A stretch of DNA of 14,535 nt from an uncultured Altererythrobacter sp. (GTDB lineage: Bacteria; Pseudomonadota; Alphaproteobacteria; Sphingomonadales; Sphingomonadaceae). This document shows, in pieces, positions 1 to 7,661 of the stretch (position 1 is its first letter; each line of letters opens with the position of its first letter). Position numbers and translations under genes: made by a program. Location of the stretch: NCBI GenBank assembly GCA_938009055.1, contig CALLIO010000273.1, forward strand, positions 1 to 14,535. The letters are read 5' to 3'. The notes under the pieces are model-generated. The model searched no databases and was not told the origin of the DNA. It saw only the letters and a list, made by a program, of their open reading frames with translations.

Positions 1-434
1 AGCACACCTGCGGGAACAAGCGCGCGCCATGTTGGGATCATGCCCGCGGGCAATGTGTCATAAAAACGCGCCAAGGTAATCACCACGACAGGCTTCATAA
101 CCTCTGACGGTTGGAGCCGCATAAATCCAAGCTCGAGCCAACGCTGGCTCCCGCCGCCTAATGTTCCGATAATCTCAACCGCCAACAATAGCAGCAAAAC
201 TGCGATATAGCCGGGATAGGTCAGCATTTTGACCAATTCGCGCGGCAGGCAGGCGATGATCGCTGCCATCACCATAAAGACGGCGAAGCGGATAAGGTGC
301 GAGGTGGCGAAGGGATCCATTGCTCCGCCGGCTGCGGAATAGAGCACCGCTGCACCAAATAGCACTAGCAAGAACAGCGGGATCAGCATTTGCCAAGGTT
401 GGCGCGCAATTGGTGCTGGAATGATCGAGCTCAT
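1..434 (-). CDS. rodA: RodA, SEDS peptidoglycan glycosyltransferase (N-terminal part, cut by window edge)
   Basis: RodA polymerises lipid II glycan strands in the inner membrane during cell elongation, paired with PBP2. I translated this frame directly: 144 residues are visible before the left edge, and the C-terminal majority of a roughly 370-residue protein lies outside. There are hydrophobic segments at about residues 15-34, 47-63 and 72-91. The SEDS signature follows: SQRW at 96-99 and LQPSEVMK at 107-114, closely like the E. coli RodA region QRW...QPSE. The ATG overlaps the mrdA stop as ATGA, and an AGGG ribosome-binding site lies 8 nt upstream inside mrdA, so translation is probably coupled. 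FtsW is the alternative SEDS member, but the position directly after mrdA in an mre operon points to RodA. Confidence 0.93.
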   Translation of the reverse strand, partial: MSSIIPAPIARQPWQMLIPLFLLVLFGAAVLYSAAGGAMDPFATSHLIRFAVFMVMAAIIACLPRELVKMLTYPGYIAVLLLLLAVEIIGTLGGGSQRWLELGFMRLQPSEVMKPVVVITLARFYDTLPAGMIPTWRALVPAGV

Positions 435-2509
435 TGAGCAGCCCTGTCGATCACGCGCTGTTCTGGATTGGGCCTCGCAGCACCAGATGCAGCCGGATCA
501 GGGCGGGGCGCAATCACTTGCTCTGCAATCTCTTCCGATTGCGTTGCGGCGAGCCGCGCTTCGGCCTCGACCCGCTTGAAAATCTCGTCCGCATCTTTGG
601 GTTGCGGCTTCACAGTTTGCCCTGCTGCTTCGGCATAGGCGATATATTTGCGCTCAAGCCGTTGCTGGGCGGTGCCGCCCCATCCACGCTCGAGCGAGCG
701 TAGCCGCGCAAGCCCCTTTGCCGGGTCGAACATGAAAGTCATCACGTCGCGCGCTATCGGATAGGCAGAACCTGATCCGCCGCCATGCTCGATCACCACA
801 ACGCCGGCATAGCGCGGCTTGTCGAAGGGTGCGAAGAAGGTGAAGAGGCCATGATCGCGATATTTCCACGGACCCGTGCGGCCATCCGATTTCTCAAGGC
901 TAACAACCTGCGCCGTGCCCGTCTTACCGGCCATCTTTACGCCTGAGACCGGCAGACGTGCGCGACGCGCTGTGCCCGGCCCATTTACGACATCGCTCAT
1001 CGCTTGGCGGACATAGCTGACATGCTCTGGAGTGAAATCGACCTGCTCAAAACCCTTGGGTTCAGAGTCCATCGTAAGGCGCGGGGTCACATGACGCCCC
1101 GTTGCAAGCCGCGCGGCACTCACCGCCAATTGCAACGGATTGGCGAGCATATAACCCTGTCCAATCGTGGCGTTCACCGTGTCAGCTGCATACCAAGGGC
1201 GGCCGTACTTCTTTTCCTTCCACGCGGGATCAGGAACGGTGCCGTAAAACTGGCTGATGACCGGCAATTCAAAGGTCTGGCCAAGCCCGCATAACCGGTT
1301 CATTTCGGCAATCACATCCATGCCGTATCGCTGCGCCATTGCGTAGTAATAGACATCGCAGCTTTGGTGGATTGCACGCGACATATTCACATTGCCATGA
1401 CCACGCCTCGCGTGACAGCGGAAGAAGCGGTCGCCGACCTTCAACCCGCCGCCGCAATATACGGTCTCTTCAGGGTCGAGGCCTTCTTGAAGGAAAGCCA
1501 TTGAAACCATCGGTTTGACGGTGGATGCAGGTGGATAGAGGCCCTTGAGTACTTTGTTGCGCAATGGGACCCGCTCATCCTCGTTGAGCATGGCGTATTC
1601 CAAACTGCCGATACCATCGGAAAAGCTGTTGGGGTCAAAGCTTGGCATGGACGCCATGCACAAAATGTCGCCGGTGAGGCAGTCCATCACCACGACAGAG
1701 CCGGACTCAAGGCCGATACGCCGGGCGGCATAGTCTTGAAGCGGCCCGTCAATCGTGAGCTTAACCGGCTTGCCGGGAATATCATTGCGCGTATCAAGAT
1801 CGCGCAAAATGCGGCCATTGGCGGTGACTTCGACCCGCCTTGCGCCCGCCGTGCCGCGCAATTCCTGCTCGAACTGCTTTTCAAGCCCATCCTTGCCGAT
1901 CTTATATCCCGGCGTCACGAGCAGCGGATTGCGATCCTCCTCATACTCCTCGGCATTGGCCGGGCCGACATATCCGATCAAATGGCCAACGGTTGAGCCG
2001 GTAGGGTAAAAGCGCGAGAAACCGCGCTGCGGAATGACCCCTTGCATATCAGGCAAACGCACGCTGAGCGCAGCAAACTGGTCGTAGTTGAGGCCGCTCG
2101 CGACCTCGATGGGCTGGAAGCCGCGTGCTTCCTTCACCTGTGATTGAAGATCGCTGACCCTATCCGGCGACAATCCCAACAGCTCGCCCAATTGCTCAAG
2201 CGCTGCATCAGGGTTTGCGAGCCGTTCGGGGATCACATCAACGCGAAAGTCAGCCTTATTCGATGCAAGCGGGGAACCATTGCGGTCCAGAATCCAACCC
2301 CGACGCGGCGGGATAAGGGTCAGATTGACCCGGTTGCTTTCACTTTCCGTGCGATATTTCTCGTTCTCAGCAATCGCCAGATAGCTCATCCGGCCAGCCA
2401 GCAGCAGACCGATCCCGCCTTGGACGGAACCGATGAAGAAGCTTCTGCGATCAAATTCATTCTTCAGGGTGTTGGCGCTTACGATCACCCGTTTCTTGCG
2501 CCAGAACAC
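431..2509 (-). CDS. mrdA: Penicillin-binding protein 2 (PBP2), elongasome transpeptidase
   Basis: This 692-residue class B PBP cross-links new peptidoglycan in the periplasm during elongation, with RodA as its polymerase partner. Residues 1-22 are cytoplasmic and basic; about 25-46 form the single membrane anchor. The dimerisation/pedestal region follows, including RGWILDRNG at 70-78. The transpeptidase domain carries all three penicillin-binding motifs: STVK at 329-332 (nucleophile Ser329), SCD at 383-385 and KTGT at 529-532. After the domain there is a tail rich in Ala, Pro, Glu and Arg from about residue 605 to the end, making it longer than the 633-residue E. coli protein. The start is GTG, sharing one base with the mreD stop (TAGTG); AAGG about 10 nt upstream supports it. 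Fourth gene of the mre operon. Confidence 0.96.
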   Translation of the reverse strand: MFWRKKRVIVSANTLKNEFDRRSFFIGSVQGGIGLLLAGRMSYLAIAENEKYRTESESNRVNLTLIPPRRGWILDRNGSPLASNKADFRVDVIPERLANPDAALEQLGELLGLSPDRVSDLQSQVKEARGFQPIEVASGLNYDQFAALSVRLPDMQGVIPQRGFSRFYPTGSTVGHLIGYVGPANAEEYEEDRNPLLVTPGYKIGKDGLEKQFEQELRGTAGARRVEVTANGRILRDLDTRNDIPGKPVKLTIDGPLQDYAARRIGLESGSVVVMDCLTGDILCMASMPSFDPNSFSDGIGSLEYAMLNEDERVPLRNKVLKGLYPPASTVKPMVSMAFLQEGLDPEETVYCGGGLKVGDRFFRCHARRGHGNVNMSRAIHQSCDVYYYAMAQRYGMDVIAEMNRLCGLGQTFELPVISQFYGTVPDPAWKEKKYGRPWYAADTVNATIGQGYMLANPLQLAVSAARLATGRHVTPRLTMDSEPKGFEQVDFTPEHVSYVRQAMSDVVNGPGTARRARLPVSGVKMAGKTGTAQVVSLEKSDGRTGPWKYRDHGLFTFFAPFDKPRYAGVVVIEHGGGSGSAYPIARDVMTFMFDPAKGLARLRSLERGWGGTAQQRLERKYIAYAEAAGQTVKPQPKDADEIFKRVEAEARLAATQSEEIAEQVIAPRPDPAASGAARPNPEQRVIDRAAQ

Positions 2510-3063
2510 TATGAGATGACCTTAAATCGCTTGAGCCTAAGCTTGTCGAACACGGCAACCATGCGGGCGATAATGGGATATAGCAGCAAAGACAGCAAGA
2601 GTTGCGGTGCAATTGCAACAAGATGATGCATTGTCGGGAAGGTTCCTGACACCGCCAACGCTAGGATGAGATAGGTAGAAATGGCTGAGGCATAGATCGC
2701 CCAATCTTGCCAAAAACCGCGCCACGGCCAGCGCGCTTCGACAAATTCGATAGTAATCATCGCGATCGACCACAGCAGGATACCGCTGCCAAAGGGCTGT
2801 CCGCTGAACAGATCATCAAACGCACCCAATGGCAGGCCGATCCACATAGGGAGCAGTCCGGGGCGAATAATTCTCCAAGCGATCAGGAGCACAAAACCAA
2901 ACGGAGGCAGGAATGGCATGGCGCTTGAAAAAGCAAGGCTGGGCAGAATCGAACCCAGCAGAATCAGAAGATAGGGAATGGTGTAGGCAAGCGTCGGGGA
3001 ATAATCGCGCATACTCTCGCGCGAATAGCTATCCGAACGCATGCGGGAGGAGCGCTTTGCCAT
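2509..3063 (-). CDS. mreD: Rod shape-determining protein MreD
   Basis: MreD is an integral inner-membrane component of the elongasome that works with MreC. The protein has 184 residues. It begins with a hydrophilic, Arg/Ser-rich stretch of about 22 residues, then has five or six hydrophobic segments (about 24-46, 50-68, 70-82, 93-108, 120-140 and 146-170) and ends with a short basic tail. The motif GLPLGAFDDLFSGQPFG at 76-92 matches the conserved MreD loop (G.xxDxxxxxxLG type). MreD proteins diverge strongly, so the assignment rests on this loop, the topology and the position between mreC and mrdA. The ATG lies only 2 nt after the mreC stop (TAATCATG), with AGG 9 nt upstream. Met8 or Met18 are possible later starts but are less well supported. 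Confidence 0.9.
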   Translation of the reverse strand: MAKRSSRMRSDSYSRESMRDYSPTLAYTIPYLLILLGSILPSLAFSSAMPFLPPFGFVLLIAWRIIRPGLLPMWIGLPLGAFDDLFSGQPFGSGILLWSIAMITIEFVEARWPWRGFWQDWAIYASAISTYLILALAVSGTFPTMHHLVAIAPQLLLSLLLYPIIARMVAVFDKLRLKRFKVIS

Positions 3064-3065
3064 GA

Positions 3066-4007
3066 TTACTGGCCTGTCTCTTGCGTGGCGGCGCCTTCTT
3101 CTGAAGTGCTTTCTGGTCCCGCTTCAAACGGTGCACCGGGATCGCTGTCTGCTGCAATTACGGCCTCTGGCACCCAAATCTTTCCGACAGCGACGTAATC
3201 AGCCGAGGCGGGATCAGCCACGAGGCGGGCGAGGGCGCCTTCATCGGTGATCTCGCTCACAATGCCGACCGAAACGCCCGGGCGATAATATCCACCCGTG
3301 CCGCTCGTCACCAGCATATCACCCACTTCGAGCGGGTTAATCCCAAGGTTCACAAGCCGAATATTGAGCAGACCATCGCCGCGGCCCTGCGCCAGCCCAA
3401 TGACTTCATCCTTAGCCCTTCGGACAGGCAAAATGCTCTCGCTATCAGTCAAAAGAAGGATCCGCGCGGTTGAGCTGCCCACTTCCAGCACACGGCCCAC
3501 AACACCGCGCGAACTGCGCACCGGCATGCCCACTTCCAGACCATCGGAACGACCGGCACCGATGTAGGCGTAGCGGCGGGCACTGGTCGCGCTAGAGCTG
3601 ATCAAGCGGGTAACGACCACCGGCTTGTCGTCAATCTGCTCAAGTTCGAGCAAGGCGCGCAAGCGAGCGTTTTCCTGACTAATCGCCTCGCTCTCAGCGA
3701 GTTTGATCCGCGCGACTTCTATTTCTTCCTGAAGCTTAGAATTTTGGCTGCCGGCACGCAGATACCCCTGGATGGAATCGATAAAGCCTTGCCCCCTTGA
3801 GCGGGTTACCGCTGTCGTTTGCCCTGCTGGCTCAGTCGCATCACTTGCCGCCCCACGCATGAAGCCTGCCCATTGCGGCTGCCAGAAAGAAAGGCCGAGC
3901 AAAGCAAGCCCCAGCACCGCGCCCAAAATGGCCGCGACATAACCGGTGAACAAAGAGAATTGCGCTCTGCGCGAATGTCCAGAGCGCCGGGATGATGACG
4001 ACGCCAT
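3066..4007 (-). CDS. mreC: Rod shape-determining protein MreC
   Basis: MreC is the bitopic scaffold that links cytoplasmic MreB to periplasmic PBP2 and activates it. The 313-residue protein has a short basic N-terminus (SSSSRRSGHSRRAQ), one membrane helix at about 19-42, and a periplasmic coiled coil at about 86-124 (SKLQEEIEVARIKLAESEAI and following). The conserved beta domain covers about 130-278 and includes YIGAGRSDGLEVGMPV at 148-163 and GVVGRV at 168-173. The final 35 residues are acidic and low in complexity. The ATG at 4007 has a strong AAGGAG ribosome-binding site 9 nt upstream. It lies 27 nt after mreB and 2 nt before mreD, so co-transcription is very likely. Confidence 0.95.
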   Translation of the reverse strand: MASSSSRRSGHSRRAQFSLFTGYVAAILGAVLGLALLGLSFWQPQWAGFMRGAASDATEPAGQTTAVTRSRGQGFIDSIQGYLRAGSQNSKLQEEIEVARIKLAESEAISQENARLRALLELEQIDDKPVVVTRLISSSATSARRYAYIGAGRSDGLEVGMPVRSSRGVVGRVLEVGSSTARILLLTDSESILPVRRAKDEVIGLAQGRGDGLLNIRLVNLGINPLEVGDMLVTSGTGGYYRPGVSVGIVSEITDEGALARLVADPASADYVAVGKIWVPEAVIAADSDPGAPFEAGPESTSEEGAATQETGQ

Positions 4008-4034
4008 GCCCCTTGTCTCCTTACCTTGCGCTCA

Positions 4035-5078
4035 TCAAGCGGTCATCAACACGCCGCGGAAAATCGGGTCTTCCATCGCGCGGCCTGTGCCCAGTGCAAC
4101 GCAGGACAGCGGATCTTCGGCGATGCTGACGGGAAGGCCGGTTTCCTCGCGAAGATGCGCGTCCAAGCCGCTGATCAGCGCGCCTCCGCCGGTCAGGACA
4201 ATGCCCTGATCGACAATATCGGCAGCAAGCTCGGGCGCGGTGTTCTCAAGCGCGATCCGCACACCCTCGACGATAGCGCCGATGGGTTCCGACAAGGCCT
4301 CTGCAATATGCGCCTGATTGATCGTGATTTCCTTGGGCACGCCATTCACAAGGTCGCGGCCCTTGATGGTAAGGGTTTCGCCCAAGCCATCCTCTGGCGG
4401 AATGGCGATACCGTAATCCTTCTTGATCCGTTCTGCCGTTCCATCACCGATCAGCAGATTGTGGTGCCGACGAACATAAGAGACGATCGCTTCGTCCATT
4501 TTGTCGCCGCCAGTGCGAACAGATGTAGTGTAGGCAAGACCGCGCAGTGACAACACCGCGACCTCTGTCGTGCCGCCGCCAATATCTACAACCATAGAGC
4601 CCACTGGCTCTGTCACCGGCATATCCGCACCAATCGCTGCGGCCATTGGCTCAAGAATCAGGAAAACTTCTGAAGCGCCAGCATTCGATGCCGCATCGCG
4701 GATCGCGCGCTTTTCAACCGATGTCGCGCCTGATGGCACACAAATGACAATCTCGGGATATTGGAATGTCGTGCGACGACCCAAAACCTTGCGAATGAAG
4801 TGCTTGATCATCTGCTCAGCGATATCGATGTCGGCGATCACACCATCGCGCAAAGGACGGATAGCCTCAATGCTATCAGGCGTTTTGCCCATCATCATCT
4901 TCGCATCATCGCCGACCGCTTTCGGACGGCGCACACCGTTGATCGTTTCCATCGCCACCACCGATGGTTCGTTCAAAACGATGCCCTGATCCTGCACATA
5001 GACCAGCGTATTTGCGGTCCCCAGATCGATCGCCATGTTCTTGGGGCCAAAGTTAAAGAGTTTTGAGAAGAAGCTCAT
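4035..5078 (-). CDS. mreB: Rod shape-determining protein MreB (bacterial actin)
   Basis: MreB forms membrane-bound actin-like filaments that orient wall synthesis. The 347 residues start with MSFFSKLFNFGPKN, whose aromatic/basic start could serve as the membrane-binding end. The actin-fold ATPase motifs are intact: phosphate-1 DLGTANT at 18-24, phosphate-2 DIGGGTTE at 165-172 and the adenosine motif TGGGAL at 296-301. The frame is open 14 residues further upstream (to 5120), but the MSFFSKLF start is where this family normally begins and the extra residues are not family-like, so I chose 5078. The nearest GGA lies about 15 nt upstream, so the ribosome-binding site is weak. First gene of the elongasome operon; mutL diverges from it. 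Confidence 0.96.
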   Translation of the reverse strand: MSFFSKLFNFGPKNMAIDLGTANTLVYVQDQGIVLNEPSVVAMETINGVRRPKAVGDDAKMMMGKTPDSIEAIRPLRDGVIADIDIAEQMIKHFIRKVLGRRTTFQYPEIVICVPSGATSVEKRAIRDAASNAGASEVFLILEPMAAAIGADMPVTEPVGSMVVDIGGGTTEVAVLSLRGLAYTTSVRTGGDKMDEAIVSYVRRHHNLLIGDGTAERIKKDYGIAIPPEDGLGETLTIKGRDLVNGVPKEITINQAHIAEALSEPIGAIVEGVRIALENTAPELAADIVDQGIVLTGGGALISGLDAHLREETGLPVSIAEDPLSCVALGTGRAMEDPIFRGVLMTA

Positions 5079-5271
5079 TTTATTGGTGTATTTCCGTGGA
5101 TTGGGGGAACGCACAAACACGCGTCAGCGGCGCGCTATCCTTTCCCGTACTGACAAACTGCGATGCGTCTAGCGAAAAGCTGCACAAAAGGCCAAAAAAA
5201 TTGTTCAAAGTCAGAGAGATTTTCCACCGCTGGCCTCGTATAATGGACGGCTCGCCGCTACGCTGCGGAAA
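5079..5271. other. Divergent mreB/mutL intergenic region
   Basis: These 193 nt must hold the 5' signals of the minus-strand mre operon and of plus-strand mutL. I see a good TATAAT for mutL (listed separately) and an A7 run on the plus strand at about 5194-5200. I could not find a convincing paired -35/-10 for mreB on the minus strand. No convincing stem-loop or riboswitch-like structure was seen by eye. Confidence 0.6.
5239..5244 (+). promoter_or_regulatory. Candidate -10 element of the mutL promoter
   Basis: A perfect TATAAT hexamer lies 27 nt before the mutL ATG, which would give a leader of roughly 20 nt. I see no good TTGACA-like -35 box at 16-18 nt spacing and no extended TG, so this is a candidate only. 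Confidence 0.35.
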
Positions 5272-7107
5272 ATGCCTCAAATCCGCCGCCTTCCTGAAAC
5301 ACTTGTTAACCGCATTGCTGCTGGCGAAGTGGTCGAGCGCCCTGCCGCTGCGCTTAAGGAATTGGTGGAAAATGCGATTGATGCAGGCGCGTCGCGAATC
5401 GCCATTAAATTGGTGGAGGGCGGGCTTTCACTGATCGAGGTGAGCGACAATGGCTGCGGAATGAGCGAGGCGCAAATGGCGCTGGCGCTTGAGCGGCATG
5501 CGACGTCTAAACTGCCCGACGAAGCGATTGAACAAGTCAGCACGCTTGGTTTTCGCGGGGAGGCTCTTCCCTCCATCGCCAGCGTTGCCAAATTCACAGT
5601 TGAAAGCCGCGAATCCGGATCAGAGCAAGGCTGGAAGCGCGTGGTCGATCATGGCGAGGAAGTGTCCTCCGCCCCGGCAGCTATCCCCGTGGGGACGCGC
5701 GTGCGGGTCGAGAACTTGTTTGCGAAAATCCCTGCCCGCCGCAAATTTTTGCGCACACCGCGCAGTGAATATGGCGCATCGCTCGACGTGGTTCGACGTC
5801 TTGCCATGGCGCGGCCAGACATTGCCTTTACGTTGGAGCATGGCGAGCGCCGGACCTTGGCGACGCAGGGCGACGAAGCTTTGCCCGACCGCGTTGCAGG
5901 CATCATCGCGCGCGAGCTTAAGGGCAATAGCGTCGCCATCGACTTCACGCGCGAGGGTGAGAATGGCGCGATCCGGCTAACCGGAATTGCAGGACTTCCA
6001 ACCTACAATCGCGGCGTTGCCGACCACCAATATCTCTTCGTCAATGGGCGTCCGGTGAAGGACCGCTTGCTAATCGGGGCTGTGCGCGGTGCCTATTCCG
6101 ACATGCTTGCGCGCGACCGGCATGCAGTGCTTGCGTTGTTCCTCGAACTGCCGCCAGAAGATGTGGATGTGAACGTCCATCCGGCGAAGACCGAAGTCCG
6201 CTTTCGCGATGCGCGCGGCATTCGTGGTTTCATCGTGGCTGGTCTGCGCGAGGCCTTGGCGACCGGCGACCGCCGCAGCGCCAATGATGCGGACCGCACT
6301 GCGATGGGCCGCTGGCAGCAGGAGCCTGTTCGCGAGGAACCGCAAGCAGCCCTGCGCTCGATCTTCGAAGGACGCGATTGGTCCGCTCCTGCGCCATCAC
6401 GGGTCAATGAAACTGCTTCTGCGTTTCGCGGTTATCAAGCCGATGAATTGGCCGCCCCGCAAGGCAGAGCTGTCGAACCCGGTGACGCACCGGCCGAGGA
6501 GATCAGCGACTACCCGCTGGGCATTGCGCGCGGACAAGTGGCCAACACCTATATCGTAGCCGAAGCGGAAGACGGATTGGTGCTGGTCGATCAGCACGCT
6601 GCGCATGAACGACTGGTATTGGAGCGGCTTCGTGCCGCGGGCGCAGGCGATGCGGTGGCGCGCAGTCAAGCGTTGCTCGTTCCCGATGTGGTCGAATTGG
6701 ACGAGGCAGATTGCGACCGTTTGGAAGAAGCTGCGCCCGGCTTTGCAACACTCGGCTTGACGGTGGAGCGCTTTGGACCTGCCGCGATGATCGTGCGCGC
6801 CATGCCGCATGCCTTGAACAAGGCAAACCCTGCGCAACTCTTACAAGATCTGGCAGACGATATTGCCAAGCACGGCCCGACCGATGATGGCGGCGCGCTG
6901 CTTTTGACCGAGCGTTTGGAACTGGTTTTGGCGACGATGGCCTGCCACGGATCTGTGCGGGCAGGGCGGGTTCTGAGCGCGCAGGAAATGAACGCTCTGC
7001 TGCGCGAGATGGAGGCAACCCCGCGATCAGGGCAATGCAATCACGGGCGCCCGACTTGGGTGAAGCTCAGCATGGATGATGTCGAGAAACTGTTCGGGCG
7101 GCACTAA
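5272..7107 (+). CDS. mutL: DNA mismatch repair protein MutL (endonuclease type)
   Basis: MutL couples MutS mismatch recognition to strand incision. The 611-residue protein has an N-terminal GHKL ATPase (about 1-330) with ELVENAIDAGA at 30-40 (Glu30, Asn34), DNGCGM at 59-64 and GFRGEAL at 93-99. A variable proline/alanine-rich linker covers about 340-410, followed by a C-terminal dimerisation domain. That domain carries the nuclease motif DQHA..E....E at 440-451, plus ACHGSVRAG at 557-565 and CNHGRP at 589-594. These mark the nicking form of MutL found in bacteria without MutH. GCGGAA just upstream of the ATG is a plausible ribosome-binding site. This is the only plus-strand gene here; it diverges from mreB, and its stop overlaps the stop of the convergent MaoC-like gene by 4 nt. 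Confidence 0.97.
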   Translation: MPQIRRLPETLVNRIAAGEVVERPAAALKELVENAIDAGASRIAIKLVEGGLSLIEVSDNGCGMSEAQMALALERHATSKLPDEAIEQVSTLGFRGEALPSIASVAKFTVESRESGSEQGWKRVVDHGEEVSSAPAAIPVGTRVRVENLFAKIPARRKFLRTPRSEYGASLDVVRRLAMARPDIAFTLEHGERRTLATQGDEALPDRVAGIIARELKGNSVAIDFTREGENGAIRLTGIAGLPTYNRGVADHQYLFVNGRPVKDRLLIGAVRGAYSDMLARDRHAVLALFLELPPEDVDVNVHPAKTEVRFRDARGIRGFIVAGLREALATGDRRSANDADRTAMGRWQQEPVREEPQAALRSIFEGRDWSAPAPSRVNETASAFRGYQADELAAPQGRAVEPGDAPAEEISDYPLGIARGQVANTYIVAEAEDGLVLVDQHAAHERLVLERLRAAGAGDAVARSQALLVPDVVELDEADCDRLEEAAPGFATLGLTVERFGPAAMIVRAMPHALNKANPAQLLQDLADDIAKHGPTDDGGALLLTERLELVLATMACHGSVRAGRVLSAQEMNALLREMEATPRSGQCNHGRPTWVKLSMDDVEKLFGRH

Positions 7108-7595
7108 TCCTCGATCGGCGCGCTTGGATCACGCACTTCGATCAGACCAACGCTTTCCATAATGAGCACGCATTCGTCGTTCTGATTGAAGGCTTTCACT
7201 TCGCCATCCAGCAATCCCATTTCGGGGCGGGATTTGCTGCGGCGTTTGGATTTAGTGATTGCTTCACAGCGCAGGATATCGCCGGGAAAGACAGGGCGGG
7301 GCCATTCGAGCTTATCAACACCGGGCGAGCCAAGGCCCGCTTGTTTGATTGCCTGAAAATTGTCGACCATCATCCGCATCACCATGGCTGCAGTATGCCA
7401 TCCACTGGCTGACAATTTGCCGAAATGGGTTTGCGCTGCTGCTTCGTCATCCAGATGAAAAGGCTGCGGATCGTATTTGCCAGCAAATTCCATCACCTCT
7501 TCGCGGGTCACTTCATAGCGGCCATAGTGCTGCACGACGCCAACTTGGACATCTTCAAAATAGAAGCGTCCATCTGTCTTGGCATCGGCCGTCAT
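7104..7595 (-). CDS. MaoC-like (R)-specific enoyl-CoA hydratase/dehydratase family protein
   Basis: This 163-residue protein has a single hot-dog fold of the MaoC family, which hydrates enoyl-CoA substrates in the cytoplasm. The hydratase-2 motif is clear: YDPQPFHLD at 41-49, with the expected catalytic Asp42 and His47. SGWHTAAMVMRMMVD at 64-78 follows, then the W98-P99 and V102-F103-P104-G105-D106 segment typical of the second half of the fold. The true substrate cannot be read from sequence. The ATG at 7595 is the first start after an in-frame stop at 7617-7619; its ribosome-binding site is weak. It may be the last gene of the ychF transcript (66-nt gap), but that gap holds an 11-bp repeat array. 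Its stop TAG overlaps the mutL TAA within the four bases CTAA. Confidence 0.88.
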   Translation of the reverse strand: MTADAKTDGRFYFEDVQVGVVQHYGRYEVTREEVMEFAGKYDPQPFHLDDEAAAQTHFGKLSASGWHTAAMVMRMMVDNFQAIKQAGLGSPGVDKLEWPRPVFPGDILRCEAITKSKRRSKSRPEMGLLDGEVKAFNQNDECVLIMESVGLIEVRDPSAPIED

Positions 7596-7618
7596 TTTGC
7601 CAGCATCTTCAGAGGTCT

Positions 7619-7651
7619 ATGGGTCATCTAGGGGTTATCTATGGGTTATCT
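7619..7651. repeat. Three 11-bp direct repeats between ychF and the maoC-like gene
   Basis: Three back-to-back units are present on the plus strand: ATGGGTCATCT (7619-7629), AGGGGTTATCT (7630-7640) and ATGGGTTATCT (7641-7651). The outer units differ from each other by one base, and the middle unit differs from the third by one. A partial unit (TCT) precedes the array. The period matches about one helical turn. The array lies in the leader of the maoC-like gene and ends 10 nt beyond the ychF stop codon. Confidence 0.85.
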
Positions 7652-7661
7652 CTGTGGGAAA

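Noticed and set aside
5079..5120. Extended MreB start giving 14 more residues
   Set aside because: The extra residues are not family-like and the usual MSFFSKLF start is at 5078.
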